DNA from: Dentipellis sp. KUC8613
Lineage: Eukaryota > Basidiomycota > Agaricomycetes > Russulales > Hericiaceae
Direction: 5' to 3'
Assembly (NCBI GenBank): GCA_002286715.1
Contig: NSJX01000002.1
Coordinates: forward strand, 1,102,396 to 1,166,395
Length of the DNA stretch: 64,000 bases
The notes beneath the pieces were generated by a model. That model did not search any database. It was not told the origin of the DNA and worked only from the letters and a program-made list of their open reading frames with translations. Of this stretch, positions 46,247 to 57,435 are shown piece after piece (position 1 is the stretch's first letter; the number at the start of each line of letters is the position of its first letter). Made by a program: the position numbers and the translations under genes.

Positions 46247-47168
46247 GTTGTAGGATGAGTAGGAAATAGGGGGGTTGGATGGCGAGGATGGAGACGATCG
46301 AGTTGCATTTATAGGACTTGTTCATTCACCGTTCAGTTCCTCCACGCGGGTCCTCGTCACACAAATGACCTCCGCTGGGACCCCGGCACGCGTCTCCGCT
46401 GTCACGTGATCCGTCGCGTCCGCCTTTCCCAGCACGTGCGTCTCTCTCCTGCACCCTGCTCGCTGTCGCCGCCGTCGATCGCGCCCTCAGATGCCTGTTC
46501 TGGCACACATTCAATTCTTTTGGTGACAATTTACGCCCAATAGGGCGTCGGGGAGGAGGGCAGCCAATAAGGCGCGCAGCAGGATAGCGGGCGGGAGGGG
46601 TGGCGGGGGGCGAGGGGTCTCGACAGTGCCGAGGAGGAACTAGAGGCGCAAGGGCCTGGCATTCCGCCCAGCCATATCTGCCCTCGTCGGCGCCCGCTCC
46701 TCCGGCCCTGGCTGCCCTTGCGCAAAGTGTTAGTGTTATCCTCCGTTATCCCTTCATCGATACATCGACAGCTACTCACGCCGCCGCGCCCCGCCGCGCC
46801 CACGGTCTGGGCCCTGTCTTTCTGTCCACTCACCTAGCCCCTCACTGCGCCCATACGCCACTGTTTCCCCGCAAGTACACCGTCCTGCGTTCATCTCGTA
46901 CACCCATTTGCTTCTTTGTGCTCCGTTGCGCTGACTTTCTACCAGGTTTGATCAGAGCTCTCTAGACCGTACGCGCCTCGTCTCCGTCTAGAGCCATCCT
47001 GATTCCTCGACGAGCGCGCTCGCACCGAGGATCCTCCTGCTATTGGAGATATCGGGCCAGCCAATGACATCGCGTCGAGCACGCATTGGTTACCACGTTT
47101 GACTTGTATTTGTATTGATCTCTGCGCTCCATTCCAATCCACTTGTTTCCGCATACCCTACCCAAACC
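46247..47168. promoter_or_regulatory. bidirectional xfp/ack promoter
   Basis: This 922-bp head-to-head spacer separates phosphoketolase (left) and acetate kinase (right), which act in sequence. A TATAAATG box on the minus strand (46306-46313) lies about 60 bp before the xfp ATG. A pyrimidine-rich tract and long 5' leader precede the ack ATG. The middle is GC-rich. Open frames on both strands are shadows. Shared control of the two genes is likely (inference from arrangement). Confidence 0.7.
46306..46313 (-). promoter_or_regulatory. TATA box of xfp
   Basis: TATAAATG on the minus strand, 60 bp upstream of the xfp ATG at 46246. Confidence 0.55.
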
Positions 47169-48742
47169 ATGTCCACCGCCGACCAAGGTGCCCCCAGCGC
47201 GGGCCTCATCCTCGCGCTCAACTCGGGCTCGTCGTCCCTCAAGATCTCCCTCTACCGACGGTCCACGGAGCTGTTGCTGGAAGACACGCCCGACGCGGAC
47301 CCAGTGACGCTCCTCCTTACGGCAGCGATTTCCTCAATCTCCTCTGACGTGCCGACCTTCTCGTTCTCCGTCATCGACAAGGCCGCAATCTCGCCGAATA
47401 CGCGTACGGTGAAGGACGAGCCCGTTCCGACAGTCAAAGACCACGCGACCGCGTTCTCGCACTTTCTCGATTACCTCAAAGACGAGGCGAGCATCGAGCG
47501 CAAGGAGATCGTGCACGTCTGCCACCGGATCGTGCACGGCGGCGACTACTACAAGCCCGTCATCGTCAACGACGAGTCGTATCACCACATAGAACGCCTC
47601 TCCGACCTCGCGCCGCTGTCAGTCCCATTGACGCGTTATTTCGCGTTGCCTTATCGGGCGCTAACGATGTATGACGTAGGCACAACGGCGCGGCGCTCTC
47701 CGTCATCGAAGCGTGCATCCAAACGCTGCCCGACGCGCGGTCCATCGCGTACTTCGACACGGCCTTCCACCACGACATCCCCAAACACATCCGCTCCTGC
47801 GCTATCAGCCCCGAGATCGCGCAGAAGAAGGGGCTCCGGAAGTACGGCTTCCACGGGCTCAGCTGTACGCAATTTTTCGCTCGCGCCGGATAAGCACGCT
47901 CATGTCACCCGCCCTGCAGATGCGTACATTATCCGCGCGGTCGCGCGTCAGCTCGAAAAGGTACGCCAGGCGCCGCCCACCGAGGCCTTCTAATCTTACC
48001 GACCCTGCACCCTGCACCCTGCACCCTGCACCCAGCCCCCCTCGGAGACGAGCCTCATCGTGCTCCACCTCGGCTCCGGCGCGTCCGTCTGCGCGATCCA
48101 GCACGGGCTGTCCTACGACACGTCGATGGGGCTGACGCCCGTCTCGGGGCTCCCGGGCGCAACGCGCTCCGGCGCGATCGACCCGACGCTCATCTTCCAC
48201 TACACGCACCGCGCGGGGCGGCTCAGCCACGACAAGAGCCTCATGCGCAACGTCAACGTGACGCAGGCGGAGGACATCCTCAACACCAAGGCCGGCTGGC
48301 GCGCGCTCACGGGCACGACCGACTTCCGCGCCGTCACGAAGATGTGGCAGGACGGCGACGAGCGCGGCGTGCTTGCGTTTGAGCTGTTCGTCGACCGCAT
48401 ATTGAACTATGTCGGCTCGTACTGGCTGAAGCTCGGCGGGAAGGTCGATGCACTCGTGTTTAGCGGAGGCATCGGAGAGCGGAGTGTCGAGCTGCGCGAG
48501 GTGGTCGCGAAGCGGTGCGCGTGTCTCGGGCTGAAGCTCGACCTGGAGAAGAACAAGACCGTGGACAGCGTGCCGGGGAAGGTCGTAGAGATCGGCGATG
48601 ATGGATCGAAGATCCTCGTTTGTCGGACGGACGAACAGGTAAGCATTCATCGCCGTTCACCAGTGCAGCGATACTGATCCATCGCGAACAGCTTGAGATG
48701 GCGCGCGAGTGCGCATTAGAGCCGGCCTTTTGGCAGCAATAA
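47169..48742 (+). CDS. ack: acetate kinase
   Basis: Transfers phosphate between acetyl-P and ADP, giving acetate and ATP; in this context it acts just after phosphoketolase. The ATG at 47169 (MSTADQGAPSAG) is followed by the phosphate-binding LALNSGSSSLKISL motif. Then come the CHRIVHGG block, the DTAFHHDIP aspartate motif, KYGFHGLS, the nucleotide-site LIVLHLGSGASVCAI, and TSMGLTPVSGLPGATRSGAI. The sequence continues through LVFSGGIGERSVELREVVAK and ends DEQ|LEMARECALEPAFWQQ. Every catalytic motif of the ASKHA-type acetate kinases is present, and length (about 420) fits. Five introns were joined. The one at 47961-48035 contains a heptamer repeat just before the acceptor. The gene has strong G/C third positions. 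It diverges from xfp through a shared spacer. Confidence 0.94.
48002..48033. repeat. ACCCTGC heptamer repeat in an ack intron
   Basis: Four perfect ACCCTGC units plus ACCC fill the last third of the 75-nt intron (47961-48035) and run right to its CAG acceptor. Confidence 0.85.
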
Positions 48743-50099
48743 GGCGGGACGGCCTCGCGATGTATAACAGACGCTTCACTACACCGCTGTATTCTGGCTC
48801 TGGCTGTAGCCTACTTTCTGTACGGGTGGCATCCCTTATCTCGATATTTGTACGGTTTACGATACGTCTACGTCGAAGGCACGTTGGACTGATGTTTGAT
48901 TGATACTGTCCATTTTAGTCTAATGACCTAGAGTAGAAATATACAGGCCTCTTTCGTGTTTCCTTCGCGCCCTCGAGTTTGAATATTGTCAACGTCACCC
49001 AGCATGCAGGGCCAAGACAGCGCTTTGACTCTGCTCGAGCAATGACTCGAGCGGCTGGCGGGAGCTAGCGTTAACCAGGTGTTTCCAAAAGAGGCAATAA
49101 TCCAGGTACGCGTCGAAAGCCAGCTGCGTCGGGCGCAGTCGGGTGACGGGCCCCCGCGGTAGTCCGAGAGGACGCCTGGATAGCGAGAAGGGGCACCCGC
49201 GGTCCGCACAGCGTACAGATACCGTGACAGTTGCGTCGTGCGCATCGAATCGGAGGGCCGGTGCGCACGACTCAATGCGCCTGATTTTAGCTGGGAGTCC
49301 CATGGCAGAGGCACCCACGAGATTGCCCCGACATGAACCTCGAATTAGGGTCAGAAGGGCGCAGGATGCGCGTTGACGTCGACGCGGGACGTCTGAGCGT
49401 CGGGCGAAGCAGAAGCTGACGTGCAGCATTGCGCCGTGGCGTTGAATCGCCATAGGACGATAAAGTATAGAGTTTGGGCGGATAGTGGCACATAGCCTTC
49501 ATGATCTCCGCCAAGGCGCGGGAAGCGCGCATCACGCACAAGATGACCGAGAGGCCGGTGGATGCCACGGTTCGCAGATACAGAATTATATTCAAAGCTA
49601 TTTCCGACGCGTCTACGTCGGACTGTAGGTCATTCAGGGCGAGGACGATGGGGATACGGATGATGGAACATATGGCGAGCGTCCAATGACCAGGAAGGAA
49701 TAAACGCAAGAGATCAGACGACCTTGGAGGAGGCCAGAGGAGTGCAAGGCTGGTCATGGGACGAGAAACGAGGGATGCGCAGAGAGCCGAATATGGGCTG
49801 ACAGGGGGAATCCCCCGAGGAGTCCGGCCACGAAATGGTTCGAGACGGGGTCGGCTGGCGTTGACGACGGGCCCTGGTCGCGGTCGGACGTCCCCAACGA
49901 AAGGAAACGTGCGCAGGCGAGCGGTTTACCGACGGCATAACCAATCGGAGCGCGCGTGCAGTTGTGACGTACAGTCCGTAGCTTACCCCACGCTCCCACG
50001 CTCCCCTTCAATACTTAAGTCCCCCCGACCTTCCCCCAGCCCCTCCCGCTTCTCCTGCCCTCCCACCCGCCCTCAATCACCCACACCACACCCACCACC
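48743..50099. other. intergenic stretch with one membrane-like frame
   Basis: ack 3' UTR, then GC-rich sequence of unclear use, then a C-rich leader of the mitochondrial-type gene (from about 50000). The only candidate gene is the minus frame at 49287-49757 listed below. No repeat or RNA gene seen. Confidence 0.45.
49287..49757 (-). CDS. weak candidate: small membrane protein or fragment
   Basis: The frame opens with an ATG at 49757 (MTSLALLWPPPRSSDLLRLF). Two hydrophobic segments (LAICSIIRIPIVLALNDL; NIILYLRTVASTGLSVILCV) are separated by an acidic loop (SDVDASEI), as in a two-helix membrane protein. After about residue 105 the sequence becomes Arg/Ser/Pro-rich and uninformative, so an intron may interrupt it there. 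There is no known domain and no promoter evidence. It could be an orphan gene, a relic, or chance. Confidence 0.3.
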   Translation of the reverse strand: MTSLALLWPPPRSSDLLRLFLPGHWTLAICSIIRIPIVLALNDLQSDVDASEIALNIILYLRTVASTGLSVILCVMRASRALAEIMKAMCHYPPKLYTLSSYGDSTPRRNAARQLLLRPTLRRPASTSTRILRPSDPNSRFMSGQSRGCLCHGTPS

Positions 50100-50699
50100 A
50101 TGTCCGCCGCCCGCCTCATCGCCAAGCACACCCGCGTCCTGCGCCGCGCGACCCAGACGCGCTCCTTCTACTCCCCCTTCGCCGTCCTCTCCGACGCACA
50201 CTCCCCGCTCACCTCCGCCCCCGCCCCCACCTCGTCCGTCTCCGACGTAAACGACGCCCCCACCCCCGCCTACGAGCACGAGCACGCGTCGCGCACCGTC
50301 TACGTCGTCTCGGAGCCGGACCCCTCCGATGCCCCCTATGCCGTCCCCGCGGGCGCATACCCCACCTCCGCCCCGTACGTGCACTTCCGCGCCGCCGACG
50401 CGCCCAAGGCCGGCCAAGTGAGTTCCACAAGCCAATACCCCGCACACCCCACACTCACGCGGCGCGTGCCCACCAACCCAGCAGGCGTAGGCGCCAGCGC
50501 CGCCGTGCGCAACGCCGAGGCGCCCGGCGCGATGGGCGCCCGCGGCGGCAGCCGTGGCGGCCTGGGGCTCATGGACGCCGCCACGACGCGCGCGCCCGCG
50601 GACGGCGAGCTCGCGGACAGGAGTCCCCCGCCGATTCTGGACACTGCGGTCGCATATGGGAAAATGGGTAACGACAATGCTTGGAAGGCAAGGAAGTGA
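50100..50699 (+). CDS. putative mitochondrial protein of unknown function
   Basis: A single open frame of 199 residues. The start (MSAARLIAKHTRVLRRATQT, then RSFYSPFAVL) is an excellent mitochondrial targeting presequence: basic, no acidic residues, with an RSFYS-type processing site. The middle is Ala/Pro/Thr-rich. The C terminus, GASAAVRNAEAPGAMGARGG and then a Gly/Arg-rich stretch ending NDNAWKARK, looks conserved. A GTGAGT string lies inside (about 50419), but I found no acceptor that keeps the frame, so I leave the gene unspliced. Codon third positions are strongly C/G. The function is unknown; assembly or structural roles in mitochondria are only guesses. Confidence 0.6.
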   Translation: MSAARLIAKHTRVLRRATQTRSFYSPFAVLSDAHSPLTSAPAPTSSVSDVNDAPTPAYEHEHASRTVYVVSEPDPSDAPYAVPAGAYPTSAPYVHFRAADAPKAGQVSSTSQYPAHPTLTRRVPTNPAGVGASAAVRNAEAPGAMGARGGSRGGLGLMDAATTRAPADGELADRSPPPILDTAVAYGKMGNDNAWKARK

Positions 50700-51877
50700 C
50701 GATACGAATCTTAGACTGGGTGGTATTCTTGCGCCCCCGTGGTTTTGCGGTTAACGTTGTGGTTGATGGTTGTGTTATGGTTATGGACTGTTTAATGCTC
50801 CGATAATGCTCGCTCTGCTGTTTTCTTCTGTCTTTTGTTGTTGGGGGGTTGTGTACGATAGTCCGTCCGTCTGTCTGGTCGCTAGATGCATACGCCTCGT
50901 AATGGTTCACTGTACGAATGTCCACAAATCAGCATCGTGGCAGAAATCGCATGACATTGGGGAACTCGAACCTTGTCTGGTTGCGATAGCCATTGGCTCG
51001 ATCAGCCTCGAACAGGGACGCGGAAGCGGGAGAGCGCCCGTCAGAATCTCGGGCCCGCGAAGCACAGGGGACGGCCGCAGCGTCCTCGAGACCTCCCGAT
51101 CGCACCTGCATACGCGTCGACGCCATTCAATTGCGAGCACGTTTGCCGTTTGCCGTCTGCCGCCTGCCGTCCGAATCTGCCGTGTCACAGGCGCGTTACG
51201 GTCCCCTATATGTGGCAAAGACAATTATGATTAATGGCCAGGATACTACCAAGTAAAGCCGGAGCGCAATCCACCACCAGCAGAAGCAGGCCCGGCGCGC
51301 AGCGCCGGCCGCAAGGGGATCTATGTGCATGCAAGAACTTCCTACCAGACTAATTAATACACGGGACCAGAAGAGGGGGCGCGAGAGCAATAAAATGAAA
51401 TAGATATAGGTTCGTCGTGTCCGTGCAGGGACGTGCATGGCGGGGTACCGGTGCTGCGAGATGCGGTGAGACAGAACAGAACAGTGCGAATGGAGAGAGA
51501 GAGAGAAACCGGGAATGGAAGTGGAAAACGAGTGGATGTATGTGCGATGTGGGGTGCGACGGCGCACACGGCGTGGTGCGCGCTGCGCGGGTAAACAATG
51601 TAAGTTAGGTGTAGTGGCCGCCATCGGGTGTCTGGACGGTGGGGGTGTAAGGTAGCCTGCGGATGATGACTGGGTGTTGCGGGTTGCGAGTTACGATAAT
51701 GTAGGAAATCGTCGTTGAGGGTAACAGTGCTGTCGTGACATGGTTCGTGAAAGCATCGACGTGCAAAGGCTATGACCACATCAGCACACCTCCTTCACCA
51801 GCAAGCAAACAAAGAACTCACAAAGTACGGATTTAGCAGGCTAGTGTTGCGGCGACCTAACGTCAAGGCAACACCAC
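50700..51877. other. intergenic, convergent 3' regions
   Basis: The mitochondrial-type gene (plus) and casein kinase I (minus) end toward each other. A GA microsatellite (GAGAGAGAGAGAG, about 51492) is present. Open frames overlap on both strands and none is convincing. Confidence 0.45.
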
Positions 51878-54431
51878 CTATGCCCGGCAGCAAAACACGG
51901 CCCAGAAGCCCTTCTTCTTTCCGTTTCCATGTCCCTCATCGTCCTGCTCCCCGACCCGCGCCATCTGCTCGCGGTCGTAGACCGCCAGCCCGTTCGCGCG
52001 GCCCTCACGCGGCGTCGCCGCGCCCTCGCGGCTCTCCAGGCCCTCGCGCGAGTGCACGCCCTTGAGGTTCCTGGACGCGTTTCCGCTCGCGTTCGCGGCC
52101 TGGTTGCCGTACAGGAACGAATTGGACTCTGTCCCGGTTGCGTTGGGCGTTCCCGCCAGGGCTCCAGTAGAGCCTCCAAGGTTCCCGTTTCCCAGCACGC
52201 CTGCACCGGCGCCGGGGGTGATGGGCGAGGCGTTGCCGCCGTATGGCAATGCGCCGGCACGGTAGTTCGTGGGGCTTGGCGATGCGGCGTAGGGGTGCGG
52301 AGCCGCGAGGTTGTTGCTTGCGTCGCGCGAGGCCTGCTGCTGGCTCGCCCGACGGCTGGTCGGCGCGAGGGGCTGTACGCTGAGGTCCCGCGTGCCGTTG
52401 CGGCTGGGTTCTTGTGCGCGCCGGCTCGAGCTTTTGACATGGGCAGAGCTGGGGCTGACGAGCAAGGGGTTCGAAGGGTTGGCTGCATCTTGGAGTGCTT
52501 GCCGGGACGACCGGCGGTGGTCCCTCGACTTGTGTTCGCGGTGCGGAGTCTGCGGGGTGCCGGCGTTGGCGTGGGCCTGCGCAAGGACCGCGGAAGGTGT
52601 CTGGACGCGACGAATCTCCGTTAAGCTCGGTCCTGAATACAAGATGAATGGAACCTACATGGCCTGCTTCCCAGCCCTTGCCACCGTTCAGAAGCATCCA
52701 GTCATAAACGCCATCCTCCTGCTCGCCTTGTGTCTTGAGGACTTTGGTGAAGAGTTCCCGCAAGAAGTCGTAGTCAGGGTTCTCTTCAAAGCCGAGCTTG
52801 CGAACATAGTTCATGTAGATTGCGAACTCCTCTAAAAACAGAGACGCGCGTTAGTGAAAGTCCGAGCACGCGGCTTTCATATGCACGGAGACTAACCTGG
52901 GAAGCCCTCGCAGAGCTCGGAGATTGGCGTGGACTGCTTCTTCTCACCAATCTTCTCGTACTTCTGTTTGTTTGTGGCGGCGCGAAGACCTTGCCATGGA
53001 AGCCCGCCTCTCAGGAAGTACATGAACACATGTCCAAGTGACTCGAGGTCATCGCGTCGGGATTGTTCGCGTCCCAAGTGGGTATTGATGGACATGTAAC
53101 GGGCAGTTCCGGAAAGCGATTTGCGTTCGCGGTAGGGTATGTGGACCTTCGTCTTCGGGTCGCGGTAATGCTTGGCCATTCCAAAGTCTATGTTGCATAA
53201 TTACGTTAGTAGGCGCCCGAATGCAATAATTTACGCAAAGAGGATAAAGGCATGCCAGTCGTTTTGGGGCATGACAAGCAGCGGTATATACCGACTATGC
53301 CCGCTATGAGCTGTCGCCTGCAAAGGCAACTGCCGTACTAGCCAAGTCTATTGGAGAGGCTAGGCTAGCAAGACCACCCCGGAAATTTTGGCTGCACTCG
53401 TAGTGCATGTCTGCCGCAACATGCGCAGACATAGAATGAAAGTAATGGTTCGGAGAGTGGGCTTACCGATTACATGAATGGTATTCGCGTTCTTGGTCCC
53501 TGGGACGCCGATCAAGAAATTGTCGGGCTTGATATCGCGATAAATGAGGGACTTGTCATGGATGGCTTGCACGCGTGTCACCTGGGCAGCAAGGTAAGGA
53601 GCGTGTAGGACACATGCATCAATGCAAGAGAGGTGCGCTGTTCGTGCAGCAGTGGATAATTGGAAAAAGCACAAAACCCCCGAGAATGGCGCGAGCGCCC
53701 CGCCCGCCTAAGCGACCGGCTAGGCGAAAACGTAAAATCGCCCCAACATTCCCGACGGTGTCGGCATGCAAGGAGGCAGCAAGCAGTGGTGCACTTACCA
53801 TTTGTTTTGCTGCCATGCAGACTGTCTTGACGGAAAACCTCCGTCCGCACATATCGAAGAGGTCCTCGAGGTTGGGTCCAAGGAGATCGATGGCAAGGAC
53901 ATTGTGGAGGCCCTCCTGACCAAAGTGGTGAACCTGCGGAACACCAGCTGCATTGCAGGCAAATCGCGTTTAAGGCGGCGGGGACGCAGGAATCCAGTAT
54001 AGTTGGGTGGAGCGATGACATCAAAAGTTCAGGCACGGCTAGCGGGTGGGTAACGAAGGAAACGGGCGTACGGGTGCCGTTCAGCGTGCGGTATGACCTG
54101 TACTCGTCGCGCAGTTGGGGAGCGTCCGACTTGCGAGGTTCCTGCAGAACATATTCAGTATAATCCAGCAGACATTGGAGAGGCTACCTACAAACTTGAT
54201 AGCAACTGGTTGGTTGGTCAGGAGGTTGGTGCCTGCATGGAGCGATAAATAAGAAAATGAGAACGGGTGGGAGACACGGGTGGACGGAAGTGACAAACCT
54301 TCGAAAACGACACCGAACGAGCCCTCTCCGATTTTCTTCCCAACGCGAAAGTGGTTACCCACGATGCCATTTGACGTTGCGGACTGGGAATTATGAACGG
54401 AGGAGGATGCAATTACATGCTGGGTAGCCAT
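51878..54431 (-). CDS. casein kinase I, Yck/CK1-gamma type
   Basis: A membrane-anchored Ser/Thr kinase. The ATG at 54431 ([15 protein letters not shown]) leads to the glycine loop [16 protein letters not shown], the lysine in [26 protein letters not shown], the catalytic loop [13 protein letters not shown], and [10 protein letters not shown]. The activation segment includes [13 protein letters not shown]. The CK1 signature [19 protein letters not shown] is complete, as is [20 protein letters not shown]. The tail is disordered, Ser/Gln/Asn/Ala-rich, and ends [10 protein letters not shown]: a CC pair near the end, typical of palmitoylated Yck kinases. Introns near 53196-53464 and 53580-53800 are about 220-270 nt, long for this genome. 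The junction near 52630-52680 is ambiguous: GTGGCA donor gives LN|GPSLTE. Confidence 0.9.
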
Positions 54432-57400
54432 TGTGGACAGTGAGGGGGAAGGGGCCCCGTGGTGAAGGAAGTAGGAGAGAGAAAGAGGGAGGGCGGGGGA
54501 GGAGGAGCAGAGCCGTGGCGAGCCGCGGTGGTGTTCCTTGGCAGTATCCCAAACAGGCGGACTTTGAATGGCCCGCCACCCTTCCCGTTCTGGCCGCACT
54601 TTGCGGCACAACCCGGCGGCACGCGGGCGCGGTTTGTGCGCCGTTTCGTCTTTCCCCCTTTCTTTCCTTTCCTGGCGCCTCTTCCGGCCGCAGCACACAT
54701 CCGATGTTCTCCATCGAACTCTGTTCGACGCTGGCGGCTTCGATCCACGACTTCTGCCAGCCTGCCTTGCTTGTCGCTATCTTCGTTCCATGTTCCGCGA
54801 CACGCTAGTAGCTCCTTGTCGCCAACACAACCACCCCAGCGTGTCGCCTGCAGCTCCTGAAACAGCTGCCACCCGAGACGCATGCACACCGCTGTGCAGC
54901 TATCCCTGGATCTTCCCTTCTTCCTCCAGTTGAAAGGATCGGACGCACGCACGCTGTCTTGATGGCTCGGAGCCCCAGGTGCCTGTCGCACCGCCGCACA
55001 TGCCTCGAGGACCGGGACACGATAAGGTGTCCTATCCGAACCAGCCTCCTCCTAGGCATCAGTAAGCCGGAGGTTATTGGACCGCCAGTCGTGAGTGTTT
55101 CGAGAGCATGCCCATTCCAGCCCCTCTTCTGAGCACCGCGTCCGGCGCGCCCGTTCCAGTCCTTTTTTCGGGCTCGTGTACATATGGCCATGTGTGCTGG
55201 GAATTCGGAAGCACGACGGATTCCGCGGTCCGTCATGCACGCTACGTTGTTGCAAATATGCGTACCTTGTTTGCCGTGGCCGCGACTTCCCCTGCCCCAA
55301 TGAATGAATTCATATCATATTCGCTGCCTTCTGCTGAGCAGATACAAGATGGTGTCATGTTCATGCACGCATTGCCTGAGGCGAGCTCTGTCGCTTCGGG
55401 AGTCGTCAGACCATTGACATGGACATCACTCACATACATTTTCGTAGGCAAAGCATTCGCTGCAACTATACAAAGCAAGCATCGAATCCGGCTGGAAGCA
55501 ATCGCGTCAGTGGGTGCCTCGCTCCAGGCATTTTCTTCCAAATCATGCCATACGCAACGGATTCCGCTGCAAAGACAGAAAATTCAGGCGAACCTTGAAT
55601 CGTCACCTCTCCCCGGCCTCATCGGGTTCATGGCGCACAAGATCTTCCCCGTGGCATGAGGTTTGGACTCGTATGACTGTCTTGGTCTGTGCCACGAAAT
55701 GGCTCGGAAGCGGAATTGGAGACAGAAAGCAAGTCGGGCGATGGAGTTCTCCGACCAAGATCTTTAATCTAGTCTGGCGCCCGTGCAGGTCTCGAATGAC
55801 GGTGGGAACGGGCGGGTGCAAGAAATTATTTGCTCCCAACTAAATCCTCAGTCTATGTAAGCGCACTCAAGAGAAATGAGCTGACTTACTATGAAGCCGT
55901 CAGGGACCTGGACCGAGCGTGTCTTGGGCGTGCAGTTCGTGGCGCGCACATGACGATCGCCTAGCAATCGAGGCCGCATAAGGCTCACCGATGTGTCGTG
56001 TATGCGGGTTGCTTAGAGAGCTTTTGGTATGCCTGATATCTGTCGTGGCCGCGCAAGCCTAAGATTTATGGTGACCCCCGGCCTATTAGACCCGTCAGTG
56101 ACTTCTTGGCCTACCAGCTATGGGCGATTGATGATTAACCACTGTAACCGTATTTCCTTGTGCTAGATCCGCCTTCCGACCGTCCCGCCACAATATACGC
56201 GAGTCTTCTAGAAAGAGCCCGTGCTCGGAGCTCTCACCAAGCAGTTTGTCATCGGCCTCCTCTTGTATTTTTCCTGTGGTCTTGCTGATATGAGTGTGCT
56301 CTCGTTTCAGCAGCATGCGACAGTGCTTCAAGCAATTTTGTCACTCGGCATGTTGGTCTGAGTACACGCATGCTCCATATAGCATTGGCGTGAAGTGACT
56401 AACTTACCAACACATCCACGGACCAGCCCGATCGGCATACCCAAATTACGAGGTCCCTTCCGAGGAGTCAATAATGCATCCACACCGAAAGCTCTTGCTC
56501 ACCGTACGTAGCCGCCTCGGCGATCGTCTCGGGCATCCCGATTCCCCTTCGCGGGCAGGGAGGGCGCTGCACCTCGCCGGACCGTGACCTTCCGCTCTAC
56601 GATGATGTCCGAACACGCCACGAGTGTTTTAGTGCTACTGACTAACTGTCCGACGTCTAGTCAACCTGAGACCCTTTCCCGGCAACTACAGTACGGGAGC
56701 GTCTCATAATCCAGGGCTACGATGATGCCTATCCTATTCCCGTTGTCCACCCTGGAACGGGCGAGTAGGCGTCAGCGCTCGACGAAGTTTGCATAAGAAA
56801 GCGTGACCATGATTCGTCTTGGATGGCCAATCGTTTGAGAATTTGGGCGAGAATTGCGCGAATGGGCAGATCTGGTAGATCTTGCGAGATCTGTGGGCCT
56901 GCGAACGTGACCAAGGGGCCCCGCAATTTATAGAATGCAGCTGCGGAAGTGGGAAGATGGGCTTTCTCAGGTCTGCAGCCGTGATTCTCTGCCTCTGCGA
57001 TGTGCTGGCGTTGTAGGCCGCAGGATGCTTCCGCGAGATCTGTAGACGGAGGAAAAGGATAGGCCGGCCGGATCGTAGGAAAAGTTGACGGAAAAGTGAG
57101 CAAGAGTACGTTGTCGTGACACGGGAGAGAGTATGTAAGCGGTCACAACGAGTGACACGGGCTGTTTGCTCACCAATCCTTGGATCTCTCCCGGCGCGGC
57201 TTGGTCACCACTCCTGTACATATTTCCCCGCCCCCTCCTCCTCGCACTCCGTTCTATCTTCTTTCATTCTCACCGCCCGCCAGCTTTCTGTCTACCGTCT
57301 TGTCTTCTTCTTTCGTCTCCACTACCACCGACATCGCTGGCCGTTTGATTTGGTCCGCTCTCCGCGTCTCTACATTTTACTCCGCTCCGGGACTCAAGGT

Positions 57401-57435
57401 TCTATCGAGCGCTGCGCCGGGAGTCAGTTAGCAGT
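54432..57435. other. 3-kb stretch without a recognisable gene
   Basis: It starts with the kinase promoter (54432 to about 54800) and ends with the FrnE-like gene's leader. In between lie the plus frame 55108-55659 (listed) and a minus-strand frame 56729-57103 that has no ATG at its start. A TATAAAT on the minus strand at about 56926-56932 lies inside that frame. Short open pieces continue to about 55240 on the minus strand without joinable splice sites. A decayed gene is possible. Confidence 0.4.
55108..55659 (+). CDS. weak candidate: single-exon orphan of 183 aa
   Basis: The frame has an ATG at 55108 (MPIPAPLLSTASGAPVPVLF) and stays open for 183 codons, longer than most chance frames here. 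It contains a mildly hydrophobic middle (LTWTSLTYIFVGKAFAATI) and no known domain. A shorter minus-strand frame (55242-55541) overlaps it entirely, so chance cannot be excluded. Confidence 0.3.
   Translation: MPIPAPLLSTASGAPVPVLFSGSCTYGHVCWEFGSTTDSAVRHARYVVANMRTLFAVAATSPAPMNEFISYSLPSAEQIQDGVMFMHALPEASSVASGVVRPLTWTSLTYIFVGKAFAATIQSKHRIRLEAIASVGASLQAFSSKSCHTQRIPLQRQKIQANLESSPLPGLIGFMAHKIFPVA

Noticed and set aside
47859..48650. 263-codon minus-strand frame
   Set aside because: It is antisense to the acetate kinase exons; high GC keeps stop codons rare.
50959..50972. tRNA-like B box on the minus strand (GGTTCGAGTTCCCC)
   Set aside because: The flanks do not form a T-stem or cloverleaf and no A box lies at the right distance.
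51929..52624. 231-codon plus-strand frame
   Set aside because: It is antisense to the casein kinase I tail; no domain.
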